A DNA stretch of 64,000 nt from Desulfovibrio sp. (GTDB lineage Bacteria > Desulfobacterota > Desulfovibrionia > Desulfovibrionales > Desulfovibrionaceae), in the NCBI GenBank assembly GCA_022839785.1, contig JALHJW010000002.1, positions 310,001 to 374,000 of the forward strand, in the 5' to 3' direction. Both the position numbers and the translations under genes were made by a program. Under the pieces are notes generated by a model that was not told where the DNA came from, did not search any database, and was given only the letters and a program-made list of their open reading frames with translations. Positions 1 to 8,465 of the stretch are shown here, piece after piece; within the stretch, counting starts at the first letter, position 1, and each line of letters opens with the position of its first letter.

Positions 1-221
1 TGCCCGGCGGCCGCACGGCGCGCGCCGTGATCCAGGGCGATGCGACGCCGCAGCGCTTCATCCCGGAAATGATCGCTCACTACCGCGCCGGGCGCTTTCC
101 TTTCGACCGTCTGGTGCGATTCTACGATTTCGGCGAGATCAACGAGGCCATGGCGGATTCCCTGGCCGGACGAACCGTCAAGCCCGTGCTGCGCATCGGC
201 GGAACCGGCCGGGGCGGATGA
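1..221 (+). CDS. Zinc-type alcohol dehydrogenase, C-terminal end (partial)
   Basis: This is the last 72 or so codons of a medium-chain, zinc-type NAD(P)-dependent alcohol dehydrogenase. The gene starts upstream of the window and is read in the frame beginning at base 3. The visible tail includes GDATPQRFIPEM and the block FDFDRL-like 'FPFDRLVRFYDFGEINEAMADS', followed by a short VKPVLRI end. These are typical of the C-terminal catalytic-domain strand and helix of aryl-alcohol dehydrogenase-like members, where the segment closes the substrate pocket. The zinc ligands and Rossmann fold lie outside the window, so the substrate cannot be judged. The gene ends just before a convergent DUF47 gene. 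Confidence 0.8.
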   Translation, partial: PGGRTARAVIQGDATPQRFIPEMIAHYRAGRFPFDRLVRFYDFGEINEAMADSLAGRTVKPVLRIGGTGRGG

Positions 222-236
222 CGCCGGGCCGCCCGG

Positions 237-920
237 CTAACGCGCGATCATGGCGCGGAGGATGTCGGCGCAGCCTTCGGCGCTGTGGCTCATGCCGCGC
301 AGGCAGTCCACGAAGTGGACGAGTTGGTAGATGTCCTTGAAGTCCAGGTCCGCCCCGTAGATGGCGCCGACCAGTCTGCCGCGCGCCTTGGAAACCTTCG
401 TGTGCTGCTCGCGCACCGCATGGATGCGCTCCTTGACCGCCTTGCGCCCGTCCTCTCCGGCCGCGGCGTCGCGGTGCACCAGGGCCACGGTCGCGGCCAG
501 GGCGGGCCGGAGCAGGGTCACGGTCCGCGCGGCCTCGGCCAGGAAGCCCTGCAGGTCCTCGTCCATGCCCCGGGGCGTGGCCGCCTGGCGCATGGCCAGC
601 CAGTGCAGGGCGTCCTGGGCATGGTCCATGATGTCGTCCTGGCTGCGCGAGCAGTTGAGGTAGAGCGTCTTGTCCACGGCCATGAACAGGCCGCGCGGCA
701 GATGGTTGCGCGCGTGGCGCTTGAGCTTGTCCGCCTCGGCCTCCAGGCTGTCCAGCTCCGCCGTCAGGGCCATGAAGCCGCGCGTGACGCCGTCGTGCAG
801 GTAGCCCGCCAGGGCCCGCTCGATGACCGTGAGCCCCTTGGCGATGGGTTCGTAATGCGCCAGCAGCCCGTCGAGCGGGGCGCGGGAGGGGATGCCGAGG
901 AAGGGGAGACGGATCTGCAT
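237..920 (-). CDS. DUF47 family (PhoU-like) protein
   Basis: A 227-residue, largely helical protein of the DUF47/PhoU-like family, often associated with phosphate (Pit) transport. The start MQIRLPFLGIPSR was chosen because family members begin with a short strand just before the first helix; an in-frame extension to 1007 adds only low-complexity sequence. Family-like features are the N-terminal helix (LLAHYEPIAKGL), the Glu/Asp-rich helix ELDSLEAEADKLKRHAR near residues 55-70, and the RSQDDIMDHAQDALHW helix, where acidic residues bind metal in PhoU relatives. No phosphate transporter gene is adjacent, which is unusual, so the partner is unknown. It lies 99 bp downstream of cheX on the same strand. 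Confidence 0.8.
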   Translation of the reverse strand: MQIRLPFLGIPSRAPLDGLLAHYEPIAKGLTVIERALAGYLHDGVTRGFMALTAELDSLEAEADKLKRHARNHLPRGLFMAVDKTLYLNCSRSQDDIMDHAQDALHWLAMRQAATPRGMDEDLQGFLAEAARTVTLLRPALAATVALVHRDAAAGEDGRKAVKERIHAVREQHTKVSKARGRLVGAIYGADLDFKDIYQLVHFVDCLRGMSHSAEGCADILRAMIAR

Positions 921-1019
921 GGCGGTCGTGCTCGCGGCGTTGGAGTCGTGAAGCGCCAAGACATAGCCGCAAACCGGGCCACGGACAAGAGCGCGCCCGG
1001 CCCGCAAAAGGCCGCGGGT

Positions 1020-1523
1020 TCAGCCGGAGGCGAGCCCGGCCCCGGCTTCGGAACCGGCGAAACAGACCTCGACCACGAGATTGCCGTGGTCCGTGGAGAA
1101 CGGGATGGCCAGGATGGGCGCCCTGGCCGTGTGCTGGATCTTGTGCCCCTTGCCCACCACCACCGACGGCGTGGAGGCCTGAAAGCTCATGCCCTGCTCC
1201 GAGAGGGCGGCGCGCGCCTGGCCCGCCACCATGTTGGTCAGCTCGCCCACCGCGTCCACGATGTCCGCGTTGATCTCGGCGTAATTCTCCATGAGCATGT
1301 TGTTGACGATGGCCAGGATCGCGCCCTGCTCCAGGGTCAGGGAGATGGAGCCCCGGGAGTATCCGGTCACGCCGATGAGGCCGGTGACGTCGCCCACGGC
1401 CAAGCCCGCGGCGTTGATGTAGGGCTTTCCGGGTCTGGCCTCGACGTGGGCCATGGTCCCGAGCACGCTGATCACGGCCGCGAGGAAGGGATTGATGAAG
1501 TCGACGTTGTAGCTGATTTTCAT
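1020..1523 (-). CDS. CheX-like chemotaxis phosphatase domain protein
   Basis: A 167-residue CheX-family protein; CheX dephosphorylates CheY-P in systems that have it. It has the classic opening MKISYNVDFINPFL, a central helix carrying the Glu and Asn of the CheC/CheX active motif (DAVGELTNMVAGQARAAL, about residues 88-106), and a C-terminal strand set ending LVVEVCF. It is preceded on the same strand by an HDOD gene (38 bp gap) and cheR, so it probably belongs to one signalling operon. In many desulfobacteria single CheX-like proteins serve non-flagellar response regulators, so a role outside motility is possible. Confidence 0.87.
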   Translation of the reverse strand: MKISYNVDFINPFLAAVISVLGTMAHVEARPGKPYINAAGLAVGDVTGLIGVTGYSRGSISLTLEQGAILAIVNNMLMENYAEINADIVDAVGELTNMVAGQARAALSEQGMSFQASTPSVVVGKGHKIQHTARAPILAIPFSTDHGNLVVEVCFAGSEAGAGLASG

Positions 1524-1561
1524 CCGGACGATCCGGAAGGCTTCCTACCCCGGAACAGGTT

Positions 1562-2785
1562 CTAGAGCAATGCCTTCACCAGTTCGTCGATGGCGGCGTC
1601 GTGCGCGGCCAGGACCTTGGTGATGTCGGCCAGGGGCAGGCCGACGCTGGCCACGGCCTCGGACGAACAGCCCGGCACCACGTAGACTCCGCCCGCGCTG
1701 ATCTCCGCGGTGTTGGCCAGGATGTCGGCCAGCTGCACCGTGGCGGCCTCGGCCGAGTCCGGGGTGAGCGCGGCGTCGTGGTGGTGGCCCACGGCCGCGA
1801 CGATGGCCTCGGGGAAGTTCCATTCGGCCAGCAGCCGCTGCCCCACCTGGGCATGGGTGAAGCCGAAGACGTCCTGCTCCGCGTCCGGCAGGGGCAGCAT
1901 GTTGGAGCGGGCGTAGAGCATGGCCTGGACCGAGGCGTAGGGAAGATCCTTGAAGAGCAGCAGCCGTCCGGCGTCGTGCAGCAGGCCGGCGATGAACATG
2001 CGCTCGCGCGGCAGGCCGCCGTAATCCGCCAGCAGCTTGCAGAAAACCGCGCAGGACAAGGAGTGCCGCCAGAAGACACGCATGTCCACCAGCTCGGGCG
2101 GGATGTCCTTGAAGAAATTGATGGTCGTGATGCCCAGGGCCAGGGTGGACAGTTCCTGCGATCCCACCAGGGAGACGGCGCGCTCGATGGAGTCCACGCG
2201 CGAGGCCAGGCCGTAGAACGGGCTGTTGACCAGCTTGAGCAGCCGCCCGGCCAGCCCCACGTCCGAGCCCACGACCTGGGCGATCTCCCTGGCCGAACTG
2301 TTGGGCTCCTCGATGACCTGCTTGAGCTTGAAATAGATGTCCGGGAACGAGGCCAGCTGCGTCTCGTGCAACACGAGCTTGTCCACGGTCAGGTCGTTGC
2401 GGAAGAAGACGTCGCTCATGTGCTCGACGTTGCGCGCCTGGATCTCGTCGGCGCAGCGCAGATCGAAGCCGTGCCTGCGCGCGTCGAGCACGCGCCGGAC
2501 AGCGACGCGGAAGAGCTGGATGAAGAACGGCTCGTCCGGGTTGACGAAGACGAAGAAGCGGCGGACGTATTCCAGACAGGTGCGCTCCTCCCATTCCCGG
2601 GGATCGGCGATGCTCTCGCGCTGCACGTGAACCCAGGGGATGTCGGCCTCGGCGAGCAGGCCGATGTCCTGCGCCGAGAGCGGAGCGCCCTTGCCCAGAA
2701 GCACGCCGCCGTCCATCCCGGACACGTTGGCCCACAGGACCATGCCCGGCTCAAGATGCTCTGTGCAGACCCGAACAGCGCTCAT
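1562..2785 (-). CDS. HDOD domain signalling protein
   Basis: A 407-residue protein with a short N-terminal strand-rich segment (HLEPGMVLWANVSG, also seen in front of HD-GYP domains) and a long HDOD domain covering roughly residues 145-350. HDOD markers are IYFKLKQVIEEPNSSAREIAQVVGSDVGLAGRLLKL in pieces, then LVNSPFYGL, and an H-D-A-G box (AGLLHDAGRLLLF) that keeps the HD residues although HDOD domains usually lack phosphodiesterase activity. It starts 3 bp after the cheR stop, so the two genes are translationally close. A likely role is a regulatory hub linked to chemotaxis or stress signalling; the ligand is unknown. Confidence 0.87.
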   Translation of the reverse strand: MSAVRVCTEHLEPGMVLWANVSGMDGGVLLGKGAPLSAQDIGLLAEADIPWVHVQRESIADPREWEERTCLEYVRRFFVFVNPDEPFFIQLFRVAVRRVLDARRHGFDLRCADEIQARNVEHMSDVFFRNDLTVDKLVLHETQLASFPDIYFKLKQVIEEPNSSAREIAQVVGSDVGLAGRLLKLVNSPFYGLASRVDSIERAVSLVGSQELSTLALGITTINFFKDIPPELVDMRVFWRHSLSCAVFCKLLADYGGLPRERMFIAGLLHDAGRLLLFKDLPYASVQAMLYARSNMLPLPDAEQDVFGFTHAQVGQRLLAEWNFPEAIVAAVGHHHDAALTPDSAEAATVQLADILANTAEISAGGVYVVPGCSSEAVASVGLPLADITKVLAAHDAAIDELVKALL

Positions 2786-2788
2786 TGC

Positions 2789-3664
2789 TCAGCCCTCGCG
2801 CTTGTAGACGATGCCGCCGGGGTGGTGCACCGGGGTGAAGACGCGGGAGACGCCGTGGATGGTCTCGGCGTGGCCAAGGACGAGGTGCCCTCCGGGCACG
2901 AGGTTGTCGTAGAAGCCCGAAAGGACCTTCTTTTTCATCTCCGTGTCGAAGTAGATGATGACGTTGCGGCAGAAGACGATGTGCGACCTGGGCAGGGCCT
3001 TGACCGCGGCCTGGTCGTTGAGGTTCAGGGTGGCGAAGCGCACCAGCCGCTTGACGTTGGCCTTGATCTCGAAGCCCTCGGGCCGCTTGGTGAAGTAGCG
3101 GTCCAGGATGTCCGGCGGCGTGGTCTTGAAGGAGTACTCGCCGTACACGCCCGCCTGGGCCTTGGCGATCATGGCCGGGGAGAGGTCGTGGGCCATGATG
3201 TCGATGCGCCAACTCATGAGCTTCACGCGCAAAAGCTCGTGCAGCATGATCGCCAGGGTGTAGGGCTCCTCGCCCGAGGAGCAGCCCGCGGACCAGATGC
3301 GCAACTCCTTCTTCCCGGACTTCTCCAGGCTTTCGAGGAGCGGCGCGAGCAGCTTGTCGCGCACCACCTCAAGCTGCTTGGTGTCGCGGAAGAGGCTGGT
3401 CTCGTTGGTGGTTATCAGCTCGAAGAGCTGCTTCAACTCGGCGTCTTTCTCGCGGCTGAACTTGAGGTATTTGAGGTACTCCCCGAAGGAGGGGATGTGG
3501 AGTTCGCCCAGCCGCGGCCCGAGGCGGTTTTCGATGAGGTACTGACGCTGCGCCGGGATGTCTATGCCGGTCAGGCCGTAGATGAATTCGCGCAGGGCCG
3601 TGAACTCCTCGGGGGTGACCTTCGGAGCGCTGCGCAGGGTGAGGCTGCCCGAGAGCAAAGACAT
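2789..3664 (-). CDS. cheR: CheR-type chemotaxis protein methyltransferase
   Basis: A 291-residue CheR, the S-adenosylmethionine-dependent enzyme that methylates glutamates on chemoreceptors. Length matches the family (about 275-290). The N-terminal helical domain (TPEEFTALREFIYGLTGIDI) is followed by the SAM fold: the motif I region RIWSAGCSSGEEPYTLA at about residues 113-129, the ELLRVKLMSWRIDIMAHDLSP strand with its acidic ligand, and NVIIYFD near the end. The conserved ITTNETSLFRD box is present. The start MSLLSGSL has a purine-rich RBS (AAGGGGAAGGG); a longer reading frame to 3919 adds an untypical Arg/Pro-rich leader. It is the first gene of a cheR-HDOD-cheX group and is divergent from malate synthase. 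Confidence 0.93.
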   Translation of the reverse strand: MSLLSGSLTLRSAPKVTPEEFTALREFIYGLTGIDIPAQRQYLIENRLGPRLGELHIPSFGEYLKYLKFSREKDAELKQLFELITTNETSLFRDTKQLEVVRDKLLAPLLESLEKSGKKELRIWSAGCSSGEEPYTLAIMLHELLRVKLMSWRIDIMAHDLSPAMIAKAQAGVYGEYSFKTTPPDILDRYFTKRPEGFEIKANVKRLVRFATLNLNDQAAVKALPRSHIVFCRNVIIYFDTEMKKKVLSGFYDNLVPGGHLVLGHAETIHGVSRVFTPVHHPGGIVYKREG

Positions 3665-3902
3665 GAGCCGGATCCCTTCCCCTTGGCCCGCACGGATGCG
3701 GCGACGATGCATGAAACGACATGATCCTGTGTGCAATGCTATTCCACAAGCGGGGGCGGATGTCCAGCACGGGACCTTCCGGAGAAAAAACCGCGGCCCT
3801 GCCCCAGACCGGGGTGGCGCGCGGCGGGCTCGCCATGTAGAGTCGCGGCCGAGTCCCGGCGCGCCGGGACCAGGGCGAAACAGCGCGCGGCAGGAGAACG
3901 GC

Positions 3903-6086
3903 ATGAGCGGAGCAGCCAAGGCCCGGGTGCGGGCGGGCGGATTGTCGGTGGCGCAGGAGCTTTACGAGGTCGTGATCTCGCAGGTCCTGCCGGGAACAGG
4001 ACTGACGCCGGAAGGATTTTTCGGCGCGCTTGAACGCATCGTGGCCGGCCTGGGGCCGCGCAACGCGGCGCTGCTGGCCGAGCGGGAACGGCTCCAGAAG
4101 GCCATCGACGCCTGGCACCGGGAGCGCGCCGGGCAGCCGCACGACGCGGCAGCCTACCGGGCGTTCCTGGAGGAGATCGGCTACCTCCTGCCCGAAGGGC
4201 CGGAGGTAGCCATCACCACCTCGGGCGTGGACCCCGAAATCGCCTCCGTCGCCGGACCGCAGCTCGTGGTCCCCTCGACCAACCCACGCTATGCGATCAA
4301 CGCGGCCAATGCCCGCTGGGGGAGCCTCTACGACGCGCTCTACGGCACGGACCTGATCCCTGAGGAGCCGGGCGCGGAAAAAGGCCTGGCCTACAACCCC
4401 GGCCGCGGGGCCAAGGTCATGGCCCGGGCCGCCGCCTTCCTGGACACGGCCGCGCCCCTGGCCCAGGGCTCCCATGCCGCGGCCGTCCTCTACGCCGTGG
4501 AAGGCGGCCGCCTCGTTGTCAGGCTTGCGGACGGCGCGGTCACGGGCCTCGCCCGGCCGGAACGGTTCGCGGGCTATACCGGACCTGCCGAAACGCCCTC
4601 GGCCGTACTGCTCCGGAACAACGGCCTGCACATCGAACTGCGCATCGACCGCAGCCACCCCATCGGCGCGCAAAGTCCCGCCGGGGTCAGGGACGTGCTT
4701 CTTGAATCCGCCCTGACCACCATTCTCGACTGCGAGGATTCCGTGGCCGTGGTGGACGGCGCGGACAAGGCCCTGGTCTGCCGCAACCTGCTGGGCCTCT
4801 TCCGGGGCGACCTCGAAACCACGTTCGCCAAGGCGGGCAGAACCGTGGCCCGCAGCCTGAACCCCGACCGCGAATACGCCGCGCCGGACGGCTCCCGCCT
4901 CGTGTTGCCGGGCCGCAGCCTTCTGCTGGTGCGCAACGTGGGCCACCTGATGACCACGGACGCGGTCCTGGACGCTGCGGGCGGCGAAATCCCCGAGGGC
5001 ATCCTCGACGGCATGCTGACCGCGGCCGTGGGCCTGCACGATCTGAAGGGGCTGGGCCGCTGCCGCAACTCGCGCGCGGGCAGCGTCTACATCGTCAAGC
5101 CCAAGATGCACGGCCCGGCCGAGGTGGCCTTCGCCTGCGACCTCTTCGCGGCCATCGAGCAGGAACTGGGTCTGCCGTCGTTGTCCCTGAAGATCGGCGT
5201 CATGGACGAGGAGCGCCGCACGACCCTGAACCTCAAAGAATGCGTGCGCGCCGCCAAGGACCGCATCATCTTCATCAACACCGGCTTCCTCGACCGCACG
5301 GGCGACGAGATCCACACCTGCATGGAGGCCGGACCCGTGGTGCGCAAGAACGCCATGAAGCTTGAGCCCTGGATCGCGGCCTACGAGGACTGGAACGTGG
5401 ACGTGGGCCTGGCCTGCGGCTTCTCGGGCCGGGCGCAGATCGGCAAGGGCATGTGGCCCAAGCCCGACATGATGGCCGAGATGGTCCAGACCAAGATCGG
5501 CCACCCCAAGGCCGGGGCCAACTGCGCCTGGGTGCCCTCGCCCACCGCGGCCACGCTGCACGCCATGCACTACCACGCCTGCGACGTCTTCGCGGTGCAG
5601 CGGGAACTGGCCGCAAAGCGGCGCGCCGGACTGGACGACCTGCTGCGGCTTCCGCTCATGACGGACCGTCCCTCGCCCGCCGAGATCGAGGAGGAACTGG
5701 CGCTGAACGCGCAGTCCATCCTCGGCTACGTGGTGCGCTGGGTGGAGCAGGGCATCGGCTGCTCCAAGGTGCCGGACCTTTCCGACGTGGGACTCATGGA
5801 GGATCGCGCCACCTTGCGCATCTCCAGCCAGCACATCGCCAACTGGCTCCGGCACGGCGTCTGCACCGAGGCCCAGGTCCGGGCGGTCATGGAGCGCATG
5901 GCCGCGGTGGTGGACCGCCAAAACGCGGGCGACCCCGCCTACCGCCCCATGGCCCCGGACTTCGGACAAAGCCTGGCCTTCCAGGCGGCCTGCGACCTCG
6001 TCTTCACGGGCCGGGCGCAGCCCAGCGGCTACACCGAACCCATCCTCCACGCCAGACGCAGGAAATTCAAGGCCCGCCGGGGCTGA
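3903..6086 (+). CDS. glcB: Malate synthase G
   Basis: A 727-residue malate synthase of the G isoform (the E. coli enzyme is about 720), which condenses glyoxylate with acetyl-CoA to malate. Seen are GVDPEIASVAGPQLVVP near residue 110, TTILDCEDSVAVVDGADK, the strand LLLVRNVGHLMT, KIGVMDEERRTTLNL with its catalytic acidic residue, and a C-terminal FAC-DLVFTGRAQPSGYTEP plug. The start ATG at 3903 has AGGAGA six bases upstream. No isocitrate lyase gene is in the window, so the source of glyoxylate here is unclear; glycolate or purine breakdown are possibilities. A strong hairpin follows the stop. Confidence 0.96.
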   Translation: MSGAAKARVRAGGLSVAQELYEVVISQVLPGTGLTPEGFFGALERIVAGLGPRNAALLAERERLQKAIDAWHRERAGQPHDAAAYRAFLEEIGYLLPEGPEVAITTSGVDPEIASVAGPQLVVPSTNPRYAINAANARWGSLYDALYGTDLIPEEPGAEKGLAYNPGRGAKVMARAAAFLDTAAPLAQGSHAAAVLYAVEGGRLVVRLADGAVTGLARPERFAGYTGPAETPSAVLLRNNGLHIELRIDRSHPIGAQSPAGVRDVLLESALTTILDCEDSVAVVDGADKALVCRNLLGLFRGDLETTFAKAGRTVARSLNPDREYAAPDGSRLVLPGRSLLLVRNVGHLMTTDAVLDAAGGEIPEGILDGMLTAAVGLHDLKGLGRCRNSRAGSVYIVKPKMHGPAEVAFACDLFAAIEQELGLPSLSLKIGVMDEERRTTLNLKECVRAAKDRIIFINTGFLDRTGDEIHTCMEAGPVVRKNAMKLEPWIAAYEDWNVDVGLACGFSGRAQIGKGMWPKPDMMAEMVQTKIGHPKAGANCAWVPSPTAATLHAMHYHACDVFAVQRELAAKRRAGLDDLLRLPLMTDRPSPAEIEEELALNAQSILGYVVRWVEQGIGCSKVPDLSDVGLMEDRATLRISSQHIANWLRHGVCTEAQVRAVMERMAAVVDRQNAGDPAYRPMAPDFGQSLAFQAACDLVFTGRAQPSGYTEPILHARRRKFKARRG

Positions 6087-6098
6087 ACACGACGTCCC

Positions 6099-6130
6099 GC
6101 CGTGCCGCCTTTCCGGAAAGGCGGCGCGGC
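6099..6130 (+). terminator. Hairpin after malate synthase, terminator-like
   Basis: Two 14-base arms (left 6099-6112, right 6117-6130) pair with a single G-T wobble around a four-base loop. The inner 20 bases are a perfect palindrome. No T-run follows, so it would be a weak or factor-assisted terminator. It separates glcB from the following kinase gene. Confidence 0.6.
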
Positions 6131-6244
6131 GGACGCGGCCGTGCAAAAACTCTGGGCAAAACCCTCCCCGAGGAGTATGTATAGAGGTATACGCAGAAAA
6201 ACGCGCCCGCCGGGATGCCCCTGCCCGAGGGCGGTGAGCCGACC

Positions 6245-8428
6245 ATGAAGGAACTCTTTCCCGCCATGCGCAAGGCGCGCTCCTCCCCGGGGATGATCAC
6301 GGCCCTGTACATCCTGATCTTCTCGGCCTGGATCATGTTCTCCGACCGCCTGCTCACGGCCATGGTCAGCGATACGGACATGCTGACCAACCTGCAGACG
6401 CTCAAGGGCTGGCTCTTCGTCCTCGGCACGGGCTGGCTTCTCCACCATCTCTTCGCGAGCCTCAAGCAGGCCTACGAGGACAAGCTCTCGGTCTTCGCCG
6501 GGCTTTTCGAGCAGAGCGCCTTTCCCATGCTCCTCATCGATCCGGCCACCGCCGCCATCATGCACGCCAACGCCGCGGCCGCGGCCTTCTACGGCCACGC
6601 CGCCGGGGAATTGAAAGGCATGCCCCTGGGCCGCATCGACACCGACCCCGAGCCTGTCATCCGGGAGCACATGGCCCAAATTCTCGACGGTTCGCGCAAC
6701 GTCTTCCTCCTCGACCACATGGCCGCGGGCGGCGAGACGCGCAAGGTCAGGATCTCGGCGAGCCTCGTGCGCATCAACGGCCACCCGTTCATCAGCACGC
6801 TGATCGAGGATGTGACCGAAGGAGCCCGCAAGGACGCCGAGATACGCCGTCTCGGCCGCCAGCTCTCGGGATTCCTCGACGGCACGCCCACGCCCGCCTG
6901 CCTGCTCGACGCCCAGGGGAGACTGCTCATGGCCAACAGGGCCCTGGAACGGGTGGCCGGGGCGGAGGCGGCGGAGCTGTCCGGCAGGCCGCTGCCCGCG
7001 ATCTTCCCCGGCGCGCCGGAAGAGGCGACGGCCCGCTCCGTGGCGGACGTCCTGGCCGGCGGCCCGGCGGTGGAGGCGGAGAACGCCCTGGAGGTCATGG
7101 GCACGCGCCACGTCTTCAAGAGCGTGGTCTTTCCGGTGACCGGCGACGCGGGCCGGGTGGATTTCGTGGGCGTGGTGGCCATGGACGTCACCCGCGAGAA
7201 GCAAGCCGAGGCCGCCCTGCTGGAGGCCAAGGAGCGGGCCGAGGCCGCGGATCGCGCCAAGAGCGTCTTCCTGGCCAACATGAGTCACGAGCTGCGCACG
7301 CCGCTCTCCGGCGTGTCGGGCATGCTGCAGCTTCTCGCGGCCAGCCGTCTGGACGCCGAGCAGCAAGACTACGTGGCCGCGGCCGAGGATTCCTGCCGCA
7401 GCCTGACCCGGCTGCTGGCGGACATCCTCGAACTCTCGCGCATCGAGGCGGGCCTGGAGCAGCCCGAGGAATCCACCTTCGCCCCGCGCGCCCTGGCCGC
7501 GGACATGGCCGCCCTGTTCGCCCGTCCGGCCCACGAGGCAGGTCTCGACCTGGAAGTGTCCGTGGACCCCGCCACGCCGGAACTTCTGGCCGGGGACGCG
7601 GGCAAGATCAGGCAGATCCTGCTCAACCTGCTGGGCAACGCGATCAAGTTCACCCAGCGCGGTTCGGTGCAAGCCGACATCCTGCCGCTTCTGGGCCACG
7701 CCCGGCCCCGCCTGCTGCTCAGCGTGGCGGACACGGGCATCGGCATCCCGGACGACCGACTGGGGGATCTCTTCCAGCCCTTTGCCCAGGTCGAGCGCAC
7801 CTTCACCCGGAGCTTTCAGGGCGCGGGGCTCGGCCTCTCCATCGTGCGGCGGCTGGCGATCATGCTGGAAGGAGAGGTCTGCGTCTCGAGCGAGCCCGGC
7901 CAGGGAACCACCTTCCTGGTCAGTCTGCCCTTGCGCCTGCCCTCAGAAGCGGAGGCGGCCGCCCGGCCCGCCGTCTCCGCCCAGCCGTCCCTGTCCGGAC
8001 CGCCGCCCGCCGCGCCGGACCGGGATGCGGCGGCAGGGCGGGGACGGGTGCTGGTGGCCGAGGACGACATGATCAACCAGATGGCCCTGAACCACGTCCT
8101 GACCCGGGCCGGCTGGACAGTGGACTGCGCGGGCAACGGCCAGGAGGCCGTGGAGCTTTTCCGGGGCGGCCCGTTCGACGCGGTGATCATGGACATCCAG
8201 ATGCCCAGGATGAACGGCATGGAGGCCACGCAGGCCATACGCCGCCTCGAATCCGGGGCATCCCGCCGCACGCCGGTCATCGCGGTCTCGGCCTACGCCC
8301 TGCCCGGCGAGCGCGACGAGATCATCCGCTCCGGCATCGACGCCCACCTGGCCAAACCGGTGGACTTCGACCAGCTCATCGGGCTCATCGACTCCATGCG
8401 GACCTCCGTACCGGCAGGGGCGGGCTGA
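6245..8428 (+). CDS. Membrane-bound hybrid sensor histidine kinase (PAS-PAS-HisKA-HATPase-REC)
   Basis: A 727-residue hybrid kinase. Two short membrane helices (about residues 17-36 and 54-71) are joined by a small loop, so sensing is probably cytoplasmic or in the membrane. Two PAS domains follow (about 85-205 and 210-330). The phospho-acceptor is His348 in MSHELRTPLSG. The ATPase domain has the N-box ILLNLLGNAIKFT, a DTGIGI box and GAGLGLSI. A C-terminal receiver keeps EDD and the acceptor Asp650 (DAVIMDIQMPRMNG). Two starts are possible: 6215 or 6245; 6245 is preferred because MKELFPAM gives a compact cytoplasmic leader and has a GGCGGTGA sequence upstream. It sits 37 bp before a second kinase gene. 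Confidence 0.92.
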   Translation: MKELFPAMRKARSSPGMITALYILIFSAWIMFSDRLLTAMVSDTDMLTNLQTLKGWLFVLGTGWLLHHLFASLKQAYEDKLSVFAGLFEQSAFPMLLIDPATAAIMHANAAAAAFYGHAAGELKGMPLGRIDTDPEPVIREHMAQILDGSRNVFLLDHMAAGGETRKVRISASLVRINGHPFISTLIEDVTEGARKDAEIRRLGRQLSGFLDGTPTPACLLDAQGRLLMANRALERVAGAEAAELSGRPLPAIFPGAPEEATARSVADVLAGGPAVEAENALEVMGTRHVFKSVVFPVTGDAGRVDFVGVVAMDVTREKQAEAALLEAKERAEAADRAKSVFLANMSHELRTPLSGVSGMLQLLAASRLDAEQQDYVAAAEDSCRSLTRLLADILELSRIEAGLEQPEESTFAPRALAADMAALFARPAHEAGLDLEVSVDPATPELLAGDAGKIRQILLNLLGNAIKFTQRGSVQADILPLLGHARPRLLLSVADTGIGIPDDRLGDLFQPFAQVERTFTRSFQGAGLGLSIVRRLAIMLEGEVCVSSEPGQGTTFLVSLPLRLPSEAEAAARPAVSAQPSLSGPPPAAPDRDAAAGRGRVLVAEDDMINQMALNHVLTRAGWTVDCAGNGQEAVELFRGGPFDAVIMDIQMPRMNGMEATQAIRRLESGASRRTPVIAVSAYALPGERDEIIRSGIDAHLAKPVDFDQLIGLIDSMRTSVPAGAG

Positions 8429-8465
8429 CAGGCGGGCCCCGGACCGGCAGACGACAGGAGCAGTG

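Noticed and set aside
3731..3750. Sigma-54-like sequence upstream of cheR on the minus strand (GG and GC elements)
   Set aside because: The GG-to-GC spacing is nine bases, whereas sigma-54 needs ten, so it is probably chance.
3369..6146. Long minus-strand frame opposite malate synthase
   Set aside because: Codon composition mirrors the real gene and there is no RBS or family match.
6170..6205. Short symmetrical sequence around GTATGTATAGAGGTATAC before the hybrid kinase
   Set aside because: The symmetry is short and irregular and no promoter boxes fit, so it was not listed as a site.
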